This document shows, piece after piece, positions 1 through 9,611 of a stretch of DNA of 64,000 bases (the first letter of the stretch is position 1; each line of letters opens with the position of its first letter). The notes below the pieces were generated by a model that was not told the DNA's origin, ran no database searches, and saw nothing but the letters and a program-made list of their open reading frames with translations. Origin of the DNA: JAFGRU01 sp963665915. GTDB taxonomy: Bacteria > Desulfobacterota > Desulfuromonadia > Desulfuromonadales > JAAYDE01. Position numbers and translations under genes: made by a program. The DNA lies in contig CAXXSG010000013.1 of NCBI GenBank assembly GCA_963665915.2, positions 248,001-312,000 on the forward strand, written 5' to 3'.

Positions 1-1314
1 AACAGCCAGAAACTTTTCTTTTTCGGTTTTATAGATGACATCCGGCTGGTCCAGACGGATCATCGGCTGGTTGGTTGGAATGACGGATACATCCAACTTA
101 TAAATTTCATTGAATTCGGCCGCTTCCGTGTCAGCTGTACCGGTCATGCCGCCCAGTTTTTCATACATGCGAAAATAATTCTGGAAAGTAATGGTGGCGA
201 GAGTCTGATTTTCACTTTCGACCTTGACCCCCTCTTTAGCTTCCACGGCCTGGTGGAGACCATCACTCCAACGTCGCCCTGGCATGAGCCGTCCGGTAAA
301 CTCATCCACGATCATAACTTCATCATCTTTAACGACATAATCGACGTCCCTTTTAAACAGGGCGTGTGCTTTGAGAGCCTGGTTGACATGATGGAGCATC
401 TCGATGTTGGAGGGATCATAAAGGTTCTGAACGTTCAGCAGCTTTTCAACCCTTGCAACCCCTTCTTCCGTCAATGTTGAGGCTTTGGCTTTTTCATCGA
501 TGGTGTAATCCCCCGTGTACTCCCGCACAGTCTGACCGATTTTGCCGTCCCGGGTTTCGATCACCTCCCCTTTTTTCAAGCTCGGAATAATACTATTGAC
601 CGAATGATAGAGTTCGCTGGAAGCTTCGCTGGGGCCGGAGATGATTAACGGCGTCCGGGCTTCATCAATCAGAATGGAATCGACCTCATCGACAATGGCA
701 TAGTGGAGTTCACGCTGGACATAATCTTCGATGGAAAACTTCATATTGTCACGAAGATAGTCGAACCCAAACTCATTGTTGGTACCATAGGTGATGTCAT
801 AACCATACGCTGCTTTGCGTTCTTCATCGGTCAGTCCATGCACTATGCAGCCCACGGACAGACCCAGAAAGCGGTGGATTTTCCCCATCCACTCCGAGTC
901 GCGAGTGGCCAGGTAATCGTTGACGGTAACTATGTGCACCCCTTTTCCGGTCAGGGCGTTGAGATAGGCGGGAAGGGTGGCCACTAGTGTTTTCCCTTCA
1001 CCGGTTTTCATTTCAGAAATTTTCCCGGAATGGAGCACCATTCCACCGATTAGCTGAACATCGAAATGGCGCATGCCGAGAACCCTTTTGCCGGCCTCGC
1101 GAACCACGGCGAAGGCCTCGGGAATCAGGTCGTCCAGCTTTTCACCCTTTTCAAGGCGTTCGCGAAATTCGGGAGTTTTTGCAGCCAGTTCCTGGTCACT
1201 AAGGCCCTTAATGTTTGCTTCCAGGGCATTAATTTTATCCACTACAGGACCCAAGCGCTTCAGTTCTCTTTCGTTTTTGCTGCCGATAAACTTTTTTACT
1301 ATCGATCCGATCAT
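1..1314 (-). CDS. secA: Preprotein translocase ATPase SecA, N-terminal part (cut by window edge)
   Basis: SecA is the ATPase motor that pushes unfolded preproteins through SecYEG. The reading frame is open to base 1, so only about 438 N-terminal residues of the usual 830-900 are present. Visible are the Walker A MKTGEGKT at about residues 102-109, the GTNNEFGFDYLRDN motif near 177-190 and the DEAD-box region DEVDSILIDEART near 209-221. The preprotein cross-linking domain follows. ATG is preceded by GGAG at a normal distance. The gene is transcribed leftward from a 312-base gap downstream of the corC-like gene. Identification is secure; the C-terminal zinc tail cannot be seen. Confidence 0.97.
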   Translation of the reverse strand, partial: MIGSIVKKFIGSKNERELKRLGPVVDKINALEANIKGLSDQELAAKTPEFRERLEKGEKLDDLIPEAFAVVREAGKRVLGMRHFDVQLIGGMVLHSGKISEMKTGEGKTLVATLPAYLNALTGKGVHIVTVNDYLATRDSEWMGKIHRFLGLSVGCIVHGLTDEERKAAYGYDITYGTNNEFGFDYLRDNMKFSIEDYVQRELHYAIVDEVDSILIDEARTPLIISGPSEASSELYHSVNSIIPSLKKGEVIETRDGKIGQTVREYTGDYTIDEKAKASTLTEEGVARVEKLLNVQNLYDPSNIEMLHHVNQALKAHALFKRDVDYVVKDDEVMIVDEFTGRLMPGRRWSDGLHQAVEAKEGVKVESENQTLATITFQNYFRMYEKLGGMTGTADTEAAEFNEIYKLDVSVIPTNQPMIRLDQPDVIYKTEKEKFLAV

Positions 1315-1626
1315 TTAAATGCTCCAGCAGAGATTTATAGGAGGATTGAGCGCCCGAAAGACATCCTGTCTCCAAGCTTGAATATCATAATGCAATCATT
1401 GGTGGAAAGGCAAAAAATTAACCGGAAAAACGGCAATCTTTGCGGGAAATTCCACGGCTGCCGCGAAGTGCAGGATCTGAGCCTAGGAGCCTGTCGGGCT
1501 TGGGGAATCGTAACAAGAAAATGGAAAATCGAGGACAGATTTTCGCAAATTTGCGGAAATATGGTCCGATTTGCCGATTTCGCAACAGATTCCCTCCTAA
1601 GACCGGCAGACTTCTGATTTGGTTTT
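1315..1626. other. Intergenic region upstream of secA with palindromes
   Basis: No convincing gene lies in these 312 bases between the corC-like stop and secA. An imperfect 22-base inverted repeat spans 1539-1560 with the perfect core CGCAAATTTGCG at 1544-1555. A short hairpin AGCC-TGTCG-GGCT lies at about 1490-1502. The region probably contains the secA promoter and perhaps the corC terminator, but I cannot place a convincing -35/-10 pair. Confidence 0.4.
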
Positions 1627-2883
1627 TCATTCCGCCTTTTTAGGGAGGAACATTTCAATTTCCTCAATACGACGGTCAACAATCTTGCGCACTTTAAAGG
1701 TCGTACCATCGGTGGTGCAGGAATCGCCTTTTTTAGGGATGGTTCCCATGGTGTGGAGAAGAAACCCGGCCAAAGTAGTCACGTGCTTTTCCGAGAGCTT
1801 CAAAGCGAATTTACGGTTGATGGTGCGGATGGATACACTACCGTCAATCAGGTAGTGGCCCGGACTCAGCTCCTGGAAAAGGAGAACCTCTTCCACGTCA
1901 TATTCGTCCTGAATCTCCCCGACAATTTCCTCAAAAATATCTTCGAGAGTGACGATTCCCTCCAGCCCTCCGTATTCGTCTACCACAACAGCGAGGTGCA
2001 GACGTTTATCCTTGAAGGACTGCAGCAGAGTTTCCACCAGCTTGGATTCGGGAACATAGTAGGGCTCTCTGGCAATATCCCGCAATGAAAAACCAGCAGG
2101 CAGGTCGACATAACTCAGCGCATCCTTGGCGTGGATTATGCCGATAATATTGTCAAGATGTTCCTCAAAAACAGGATAGCGTGAATGCTGGCCCTCCTGC
2201 AGAATCGATACGAGCTTGTCGAAAGGGGTGCTGACTTCAATGCCGATGACTTCGGTTCTGGGAACCATAACATCCCGAACCCGGGTTTTAGAAAGCTCGA
2301 AAATACCGTGCAACATTCGCCGCTTCTCCCTTGCCACCACCCCCGCCTGTTCTCCCACGGTGATCATGGTGCGGATTTCCTCTTCGGAAATCAATGAAGC
2401 TTTTTCCCGAATACCTACCAGGCGCGTGAGGAGACTGGTGATGAAGGTGAGAAGCGAAACCACCGGAGTCAGAAGCCACATGACGATCCGGATGGGGCGC
2501 AAAACCATGAAGGACATTTTGACCGAATTCCGGGCGGCCAGAGTTTTAGGGAATATTTCTGAAAATATGAGCAGCAGAGGCGTCAGAATTATAATCGTCA
2601 TGACTTCGCCCTGCTCACCGTAAATATTCACAAAAAAGGTGGTCGCAAAAACCGAGACGGCAATATTGACCAGATTGTTCCCCACCAGAATGGCGCTGAT
2701 CAGCCGGTCGGGAGGATGCAGAATCGTCTCAAGCTGTTTTGCTCCCGGTTTTTTTTTGTTAACCAGGTATTTGAGCTTCAATCTGTTAATTGAAAGAAGG
2801 GCTGTTTCAGAGCCTGAGAAAAAGCCGGAAAGGATCAGCAGACACATCATGCCGATTAGGTGATAAATCTGTTCGCTTGTCAT
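1627..2883 (-). CDS. CNNM/CorC-family membrane protein (DUF21, CBS pair, CorC_HlyC)
   Basis: A 418-residue protein with the standard three-part layout. A DUF21/CNNM membrane domain with about four helices spans residues 5-190, a pair of CBS domains about 205-325, and a CorC_HlyC domain the C-terminal ~80 residues. Family members are implicated in Mg2+/Co2+ efflux or homeostasis and are often mislabelled hemolysins. CBS landmarks include VMVPRTEVIGIE and VVVDEYGGLEGIVTLEDI. The length is normal and the start is ATG. It is divergent from ligA and lies upstream of secA on the same strand with a 312-base gap, so it is probably a separate unit. The ion specificity cannot be read from the sequence. 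Confidence 0.9.
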   Translation of the reverse strand: MTSEQIYHLIGMMCLLILSGFFSGSETALLSINRLKLKYLVNKKKPGAKQLETILHPPDRLISAILVGNNLVNIAVSVFATTFFVNIYGEQGEVMTIIILTPLLLIFSEIFPKTLAARNSVKMSFMVLRPIRIVMWLLTPVVSLLTFITSLLTRLVGIREKASLISEEEIRTMITVGEQAGVVAREKRRMLHGIFELSKTRVRDVMVPRTEVIGIEVSTPFDKLVSILQEGQHSRYPVFEEHLDNIIGIIHAKDALSYVDLPAGFSLRDIAREPYYVPESKLVETLLQSFKDKRLHLAVVVDEYGGLEGIVTLEDIFEEIVGEIQDEYDVEEVLLFQELSPGHYLIDGSVSIRTINRKFALKLSEKHVTTLAGFLLHTMGTIPKKGDSCTTDGTTFKVRKIVDRRIEEIEMFLPKKAE

Positions 2884-3090
2884 CAGTTAAACCTGAGTAC
2901 CTCCAAGGCATTAGAAATTAATTATATTTTTTCTGAAATTTTAACCCAAGACACGAGATAATACAATCCGGATCAGGTCTTTGCCAGCTGGCTTGTAAAG
3001 CTTATTTTTTCCTGTTATAAGGGTTCTGCAAAAGACCTTCACCCTCTTTTGTGCCAGTCATCTTTTTAATTTTTTACTTGAGGGAATGGA

Positions 3091-5097
3091 ATGAAAGAAA
3101 ACCAGGCCCGGAAACGCCACAAAGAACTCTGTCGCTTGCTGAATTATCATAATCACCGCTACTATGTCCTCGATCTGCCTGCAATCAGCGATGCCGAGTA
3201 TGATAGCCTTTTTCGTGAACTTCTGGAAATTGAAAAGGCCGTGCCGGAACTGGCCTCTGCCCAATCCCCTTCGCAGCGCGTAGGCGGCGCCCCTCTTGAA
3301 AAATTCGAAACTGCCCGACATTCAGAACCGATGCTTTCGTTGGACAACTCTTTTTCCGACCAAGAAATCGCGGAGTTTGACCACCGGGTGAAACGTTTTT
3401 TTCAATCCGAAGTTGAAATCGAATACTTCTGCGAACTCAAACTGGACGGCGTAGCAGTTGAACTGGTCTATCATAATCGGACCCTGGTAGTCGGATCGAC
3501 CCGGGGGGATGGGGTCCGCGGCGAAAAAATAACCGAAAACCTCCGCACGATCCGTCAGATCCCCCTGACCCTGCCCGAAGACGCCCCCGAATTGCTGGAG
3601 GTAAGAGGAGAGGTCTATATTGATATCGAGGACTTCCGGAAATGGAATGAGGAGCGAGAAAACAACGGCGAGACGGTATTTGCGAATCCCCGCAACGCAG
3701 CCGCAGGGAGTTTGCGTCAACTCGACTCTGCGGTTACCGCCGCACGGCCTCTGCAATTATTTTGCTACGGTGTCGGCCAGGCGGATGAGCCGGGCACAAC
3801 AACGCATCAACAGCGGCTGGAAAACCTTCAACGCTGGGGCTTCAGGATAAACCTGGAAAACAACCGCCTAGTGCAAGGGGTTGAGGGGGTCATAGACTTT
3901 TATCGGGAGGTTGTTGAAAAGAGGGATCTCTTTCCCTACGAAATCGACGGCCTGGTCATCAAACTGAACAGCCTTGCCATGCAACGACAGATGGGGACTA
4001 CTTCCCGCATGCCGCGCTGGGCAACAGCCTGGAAGTTTCCTCCGCGTCAGGCGGAAACTATCGTAGAGGATATCCGCCTGCAGGTAGGGCGCACCGGTGC
4101 CATCACTCCGGTAGCTTGTCTGAAACCCGTCAAGTTGAGCGGCGTGGTGGTTTCCAACGCAAGCCTGCACAACTGGGATGAGATCGAAAGGCTGGGCCTG
4201 AAAAGCGGAGATACCATAATCATTGAACGGGCGGGCGACGTCATCCCCCATGTGGTCAAGGTCCTCAAGGAAAAAAGGAGCGGAGCGGAAAAAAAGATCC
4301 CTCTGCCGGAGAAATGTCCGGTCTGCAACAACCCTGTAACCCGACTGGAGGGAGAGGTGGTTCCCCGCTGTCAGGGAATGGACTGCCCGGCTCAACTGCG
4401 AGAATCGCTCAAACATTTCGCTTCCCGCACCGCCATGGATATCGACGGCCTTGGGGAACGCTACATCGATCAAATGCTGAAACTCGGGCTGGCAAAAAGC
4501 GTGGCCGACCTTTATACGTTGAAACAGGAGGACCTCTTCACATTTGAGAGGATGGGGAGGAAACTGGCCGGAAATCTTCTCGCCTCGATTGCGGAGAGCA
4601 AAAACCGAACTTTAGACCGTTTCATCTATGCGCTGGGAATTCGTCATGTGGGGGCACATCTGGCCAAAGTCCTGGCGGATCATTTCGGCTCACTACAGGC
4701 GTTGGAAAACGCTTCCAAAGAGGAGCTGGTGGCTACTTACGAGATCGGCGAGCAGGTTGCTGACAGCGTTGTCCGCTTCTTCCAGTCCCCCCACAATCAG
4801 GTAATTCTCAAGCAACTTGAAAAAGCAGGGGTCATACCGGAACAAATGGAGAGAAAAACGGGATCGTCCCTGGCTGGAAAAACTTTTGTTTTCACAGGCG
4901 CATTGAGCCGCTTCAGCCGCCATGAAGCCAAGGAAATGGCCGAAAAACTGGGGGGAAAGATTATGAACTCGGTCAGCAAAAAAACCGATTATGTGGTAGC
5001 CGGGGAGGCCGCCGGAAGCAAATATCAGAAAGCCATAGATCTGGGGGTTTCAATTCTGACAGAAGAGGAGTTCCTGAATCTGATGCAGAACCTTTAA
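3091..5097 (+). CDS. ligA: NAD+-dependent DNA ligase LigA
   Basis: LigA seals nicks during replication and repair using NAD+ as adenylyl donor. The 668 residues match the usual length. Domains in order: domain Ia (about 1-65, with HRYYVLD), adenylation domain with the active-site lysine in CELKLDG (K117), OB fold, a four-cysteine zinc finger (CPVC...CQGMDC), helix-hairpin-helix repeats, and a C-terminal BRCT domain starting near SLAGKTFVFTGAL. ATG follows a purine-rich GAGGGAA. It stands alone, divergent from the corC-like gene, with a long AT-rich gap downstream. All catalytic motifs look intact. Confidence 0.97.
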   Translation: MKENQARKRHKELCRLLNYHNHRYYVLDLPAISDAEYDSLFRELLEIEKAVPELASAQSPSQRVGGAPLEKFETARHSEPMLSLDNSFSDQEIAEFDHRVKRFFQSEVEIEYFCELKLDGVAVELVYHNRTLVVGSTRGDGVRGEKITENLRTIRQIPLTLPEDAPELLEVRGEVYIDIEDFRKWNEERENNGETVFANPRNAAAGSLRQLDSAVTAARPLQLFCYGVGQADEPGTTTHQQRLENLQRWGFRINLENNRLVQGVEGVIDFYREVVEKRDLFPYEIDGLVIKLNSLAMQRQMGTTSRMPRWATAWKFPPRQAETIVEDIRLQVGRTGAITPVACLKPVKLSGVVVSNASLHNWDEIERLGLKSGDTIIIERAGDVIPHVVKVLKEKRSGAEKKIPLPEKCPVCNNPVTRLEGEVVPRCQGMDCPAQLRESLKHFASRTAMDIDGLGERYIDQMLKLGLAKSVADLYTLKQEDLFTFERMGRKLAGNLLASIAESKNRTLDRFIYALGIRHVGAHLAKVLADHFGSLQALENASKEELVATYEIGEQVADSVVRFFQSPHNQVILKQLEKAGVIPEQMERKTGSSLAGKTFVFTGALSRFSRHEAKEMAEKLGGKIMNSVSKKTDYVVAGEAAGSKYQKAIDLGVSILTEEEFLNLMQNL

Positions 5098-6098
5098 GCG
5101 AGTTGGCTTTCCGGGAGATCGATCCGTACCAGAGAGCAGCAGTCAATGTGGTGGAAGGTGAGGTGCTGGCCGATTGGCATCCGTGCGTCAGAGAATTTTC
5201 CTCCGGCCATCTTGGTAGAAGTTTAGAGAAAGTTTGCCCAACAGATCGATCTCCCGGATCAGGTTGCCACTGGATTCAAATGCAAATACCGCTCTCTTGC
5301 CCTCGTGGTCGGTCAAGCTGAAAACATTTCCGACCCTTCAGGTTTTTCCCAACTATGAAGACAACCAGTCAAGACCCAGTTCAAAACATGAATCGTTTAA
5401 TTATTAATATTATTTATTATACACATAGGTTCTTACTTTTTTCTTACATGCGAATAAAATTTGGAGTTTTTTCAAAATAAATTCAATTTTTCAAAATCAG
5501 TCTCACAACATATTCGTTTTAAAAGAAGTTTTTCTTTCGCTTCAAAGCTTTTCCCATCAACATAATTTTTCTGAAAAATATTTAGTCAATTCCCTGAAAC
5601 AATATTTAGAAGCGAAAAATTACGGCGTGGTTTTTTTGCGGGAAGTAATTTTGTTAAAAAATATTCCATCATAAAATCCTATAACCTGTAATTCCCAACC
5701 CCCTGAAAAATACAGTAAATTTTTGCAGGAAAGATTGTATCATCACAAACTCCGCCAGTGTTCGGAAAGCTTGAAATCTTTCAGGCAAATAAAAATGGCT
5801 CGAATGGTGCAATTATTCTCCCCAAAATATCTTTATTGAAAATCATTGATGGCCGAAAATAAATCAATTTGTCATCATTAACTATTTTATTTCAAATACT
5901 TAAATCCTAATAAATTTTTGAGTTATTCAGACTCCAGCAATAATTCACCATGATATGACCTGACCAAAAAACGACTAAAAGCGGACCTTAAAGTCTTGAA
6001 AAAAGTTGCCTTAAGTCGGGGAACTGATCGAGAGATAGAGCCGGATCCCTTCAGGAACTCTTCAACGTAATTCAGCTTAAAGAGGGCACAAAAAGTCG
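5098..6098. other. 1-kb AT-rich intergenic region, partly a possible gene remnant
   Basis: Bases 5098-5340 have coding-like composition but no good open frame. On the minus strand 5191-5337 reads an open 49-codon stretch containing AVFAFESSGNLIREIDLLGK, with no start codon, ending at a stop at 5188-5190; it may be a relic. From about 5390 to 6060 the DNA is very AT-rich with no supported gene. It probably carries the promoter and leader of the downstream kinase operon. I see no tRNA, known riboswitch or clear terminator. Confidence 0.4.
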
Positions 6099-9000
6099 AT
6101 GAAATTCATCAAAAAAATAAATATATCTGCCAGACTGATCCTTGTCATGAGTCTCATCGCCATTCTGACGGCCAGCCTCTCGGCTTACCTTATCATCCGA
6201 TTCATTGAAAGCGGAAAACAGGTTGAGGTTCTGGCTGAAGAAGGGACCAAAGGGATCATCTGGGGTGAAAAAGCTAATTTCTATCTCCATAACCTGATTA
6301 TCCACTTCTATCGAGCCAACAGTGGCGACATGAAGTGGGTCACTGCCATGGAAGACAATATCCCAAAGATTAAATCCGCTCTGAACGAATATTCAAAAAC
6401 CGCGCAGGATCCGGAGAACAAAAGACTTCTGGCAGAGACTTACGAAGCCCTCGACGATTATGCGAAAGATATTGGGATACTTGGGGAGTCCTTCAGAAAA
6501 GGAATTTATGGGCCGAATATCATCCAGGTATTGAATAGGCTCGGCACCAAACCCAAAGCCAATCGGTTGATTACGGATATCAAAAATCTGGTCGAATACT
6601 CCAAGGCAATGGCGGAAAAAAATCGCCTGAGTTTTTTTGCCGATATGGCCACCAACACCCGGGCTTCGATCATTCTTGCCTGTTTTGTGGTCCTTATCCT
6701 GATCTGGGCCGGATATCTGGGGGTAATCTGGACCCGGGACGAAATTGCTGAATATAACGCTAAAGAACGGCTGTTGAAAAAGCTGCAGGCCGACCTCCTG
6801 AGCAGCCTCGAAGCTGCAGGCGCTGTTTCCCGCCAATTCTCTTTCGACAGCGGTAAGTTCACTTACGTTGGGGCCGTTGAAAAAGTTCTCGGCCGGAAGG
6901 CGGCGGATATTACCACCTTTGCGGATTATATGGAGCAGATACACCCTGAAGACCGAAAGGCCTTGTGCGGCGAACGCTCCTGGGAGGATATCGAAAATTG
7001 GGAAAATATCCTCGCTAATTACAAAAATGATTTTTTCGAAGTGAACGGGAAAAAGGTCCTGAAAAAGGGCTCTGAGCTAATCAAGAAATTTGGCCACAAA
7101 ACAGACATCTCCGGAGCCACCAAACAACTGGAATACAGAATGATGCCGGAAGGTGGGGATGACGATGCGGAATGGCGATGGAAACACTCCCTTTCCAAAC
7201 TCCATCTTGATGAATCCGGGCAAGGATACGTTGGAGAAAGCGGCATTGTTTTCGACATCACGGAAGAACATGAGATAAAGAACGAATTGATCCGCGCCAA
7301 ATACGATGCCGAAGCGGCAAACCGTGCCAAGAGCGACTTTCTGGCACGCATGAGCCATGAAATCCGCACACCGATGAATGCCATCATCGGAATGACCCAC
7401 CTGATCTTGCGCACCCAACTGAATGAGATTCAAAGGGACTATCAGAACAAAATCCAGAATTCAGCCCAGTCTCTTATGGGCATCATCAATGATATTCTTG
7501 ATTTTTCCAAGATCGAAGCTGGAAAAATGGACTTGGATAGCATTCCTTTCCGCTTGGATGAAGTGCTCAATTCCCTTGCCGACGTGGCCCTTATCAAAGC
7601 CCAGGAAAAGCAGTTGGAGGTCGTATTTTCCATCTCTGACGATACCCCTCAATGGCTGGTCGGTGACTCGCTGAGGTTAAACCAGGTTTTGACAAACCTC
7701 ACCAACAATGCGGTTAAATTCACTCCCAGCGGTGAAATCCTGGTTAATGTGGGTGTTATGGAGTTGACCGATCATCAGGTTCAGCTTCATTTTTCCGTCA
7801 CTGACAGCGGCATCGGCCTGACGGCTGAACAAATCCAAAACCTGTTTCAACCTTTTGCTCAAGCAGATGGCTCCATTACCCGCAAGTTTGGAGGTACGGG
7901 TTTGGGGCTGGCCATCTGTAAAAACCTGGTTGAAATGATGGAAGGCAGAATATGGGTTGAAAGTCAACCGGGCAAGGGGAGTTCCTTCCATTTCTCGGTA
8001 AGGCTCGACCTTGCTTCCGATCAGCCGAAAAAAATGATCCTGCCTCAGGACCTGCGCCAGTTGCGGACACTGGTCGTCGATGATAACGCCACTGCCCGTA
8101 ATAGTTTTGCCGATATGCTCGGCTCTATTTTCACCCTGCCCCCGGATACGGCCTCTTCCTCAGCCCAGGCCCTGGAAAAAATCGCCACCCAAAGTGATCT
8201 GGGCAAGAGCTACGACCTGGTCTTTTTGGACTGGAAAATGCCGGAGACCGACGGTATAGAGACCACCCGCCTGATTAAGAAAAAAACCAGGGCGGAGAAG
8301 AAAAAGACCTGTATCGTCCTGATGACGAGCGGTTATGACCTGGAGAAAGCCCGTTCCTCTGGAAAGCAGGCAGGGGTCGATGGTTTCCTGACCAAACCGA
8401 CCTGCCCGTCAAATATTTTCGACTGCGTAGCCAATCTCTATGGTCAGGAGGGTGGAACTGATTACACCACCCACATTGAAGTCAGTCGCGAGAAGCTTGA
8501 AAGAGTTCGGGGCACACGCATCCTCCTGGTGGAAGACAATCCGTTCAACCAACAGGTTGCCAGGGAGTTTCTCGACCAGGCCGGAATGGTGGTGGAAATT
8601 GCAGAAAACGGTTTTGCTGCTCTGGAGGCGGTCGAAAGTAAAGAGTATGATCTGGTTTTCATGGATATCCAGATGCCTGATATGGACGGGCTTGAAGTCA
8701 CGCGACGCATGCGGGAAAAAAAGGACCAGACAAGCCTCCCCATTGTAGCCATGACAGCCCATGCCATGACTGGTGATCGGGAAAAAAGTCTTGACGCAGG
8801 CATGAATGACCACATTACCAAACCGATTGACCCCGAAGAACTGATGTCCATGCTGGTCAAATGGGGGAAAGTAGGTGGAAGGGAAGGAGCAACTCAGGTT
8901 ATCCCTCTTTTCAAGATCGACCCGTCGCGCACCAGGGATGCGGATTTGACTCCTTATAGATTCTCCGAGATCGACGCCGAAGAAGGTCTCAGGCGGTGCA

Positions 9001-9611
9001 TGGGAAATGCGCGCTCTTATCTCAAGTTTTTAAGGATGTTTCACCGTGAGTATAGAGACTTCAGCCGACGCAGCGAAGAAAAAATGTGCGCTGGAAAATA
9101 CGAAAAGCTCAGACATCTTGCCCATGCAATCAAAGGCCCCGCAGGATCGATAGGCGCCAAAAATCTACTTTCTTCCGCACATGACCTTGAGCAAGCTATC
9201 TGGAAAAGCGAGGTGGCAATTTACGACGATCTGTACCAGGTGTTTCAGGGCACCCTCCAGGCTGTCATTCATGAGCTAACCCCGATTGTGAAAAGCACTG
9301 AAGAAAAAAAGTCAAACCCAGACCATGAGTCCGTTCCTGCTTGCAGCGATCTTGAAAAAGGCAAAGAACTGATGGCTCAACTGGAGATCTTCCTGAAAAG
9401 AAACGATGCCAGAGCTTGTGAACTCCTGCCGGGCCTACAGCAAGCCCTGACGGGGAAAGATTTGGATAATCAGCTGGCTCTTCTCCACTCACAAATCGAA
9501 GGTTTCGATTTCGAAGAAGCCCTTGATACACTGGCAACAATTGGAAACAGCTTGGAGCCTCAAGAAAGTCCGGAAGATGGATCAGGAAAAACCTCGCCTT
9601 CTTATAGTTGA
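6099..9611 (+). CDS. Hybrid sensor histidine kinase (HisKA-HATPase-REC-REC-HPt)
   Basis: A 1170-residue membrane-bound multi-step phosphorelay kinase. Transmembrane helices at about 13-36 and 189-211 enclose a ~150-residue helical periplasmic sensor. A PAS-like segment spans about 240-395 (DITEEHEI near its end). HisKA has phospho-acceptor H420 in SHEIRTP. HATPase_c has an N box near 528-537 and the G boxes DSGIGL and GGTGLGL. Two receiver domains follow, with D711 in LDWKMPETDG and D856 in MDIQMPDMDG, then an HPt domain with H1009 in AHAIKG. The architecture is like BarA-type kinases. The stop overlaps the start of the GGDEF gene by 35 bases, so the two are co-transcribed and probably form one pathway. 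The signal is unknown. The Shine-Dalgarno is weak. Confidence 0.93.
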   Translation: MKFIKKINISARLILVMSLIAILTASLSAYLIIRFIESGKQVEVLAEEGTKGIIWGEKANFYLHNLIIHFYRANSGDMKWVTAMEDNIPKIKSALNEYSKTAQDPENKRLLAETYEALDDYAKDIGILGESFRKGIYGPNIIQVLNRLGTKPKANRLITDIKNLVEYSKAMAEKNRLSFFADMATNTRASIILACFVVLILIWAGYLGVIWTRDEIAEYNAKERLLKKLQADLLSSLEAAGAVSRQFSFDSGKFTYVGAVEKVLGRKAADITTFADYMEQIHPEDRKALCGERSWEDIENWENILANYKNDFFEVNGKKVLKKGSELIKKFGHKTDISGATKQLEYRMMPEGGDDDAEWRWKHSLSKLHLDESGQGYVGESGIVFDITEEHEIKNELIRAKYDAEAANRAKSDFLARMSHEIRTPMNAIIGMTHLILRTQLNEIQRDYQNKIQNSAQSLMGIINDILDFSKIEAGKMDLDSIPFRLDEVLNSLADVALIKAQEKQLEVVFSISDDTPQWLVGDSLRLNQVLTNLTNNAVKFTPSGEILVNVGVMELTDHQVQLHFSVTDSGIGLTAEQIQNLFQPFAQADGSITRKFGGTGLGLAICKNLVEMMEGRIWVESQPGKGSSFHFSVRLDLASDQPKKMILPQDLRQLRTLVVDDNATARNSFADMLGSIFTLPPDTASSSAQALEKIATQSDLGKSYDLVFLDWKMPETDGIETTRLIKKKTRAEKKKTCIVLMTSGYDLEKARSSGKQAGVDGFLTKPTCPSNIFDCVANLYGQEGGTDYTTHIEVSREKLERVRGTRILLVEDNPFNQQVAREFLDQAGMVVEIAENGFAALEAVESKEYDLVFMDIQMPDMDGLEVTRRMREKKDQTSLPIVAMTAHAMTGDREKSLDAGMNDHITKPIDPEELMSMLVKWGKVGGREGATQVIPLFKIDPSRTRDADLTPYRFSEIDAEEGLRRCMGNARSYLKFLRMFHREYRDFSRRSEEKMCAGKYEKLRHLAHAIKGPAGSIGAKNLLSSAHDLEQAIWKSEVAIYDDLYQVFQGTLQAVIHELTPIVKSTEEKKSNPDHESVPACSDLEKGKELMAQLEIFLKRNDARACELLPGLQQALTGKDLDNQLALLHSQIEGFDFEEALDTLATIGNSLEPQESPEDGSGKTSPSYS

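Noticed and set aside
1335..1709. Leftward frame of 124 codons between corC and secA
   Set aside because: It overlaps the end of the corC-like gene out of frame and shows no protein-like pattern; more likely noncoding.
9523..9576. Earlier in-frame start for the GGDEF response regulator
   Set aside because: It lies inside the kinase gene without a ribosome-binding site, and the receiver domain begins right after the ATG at 9577.
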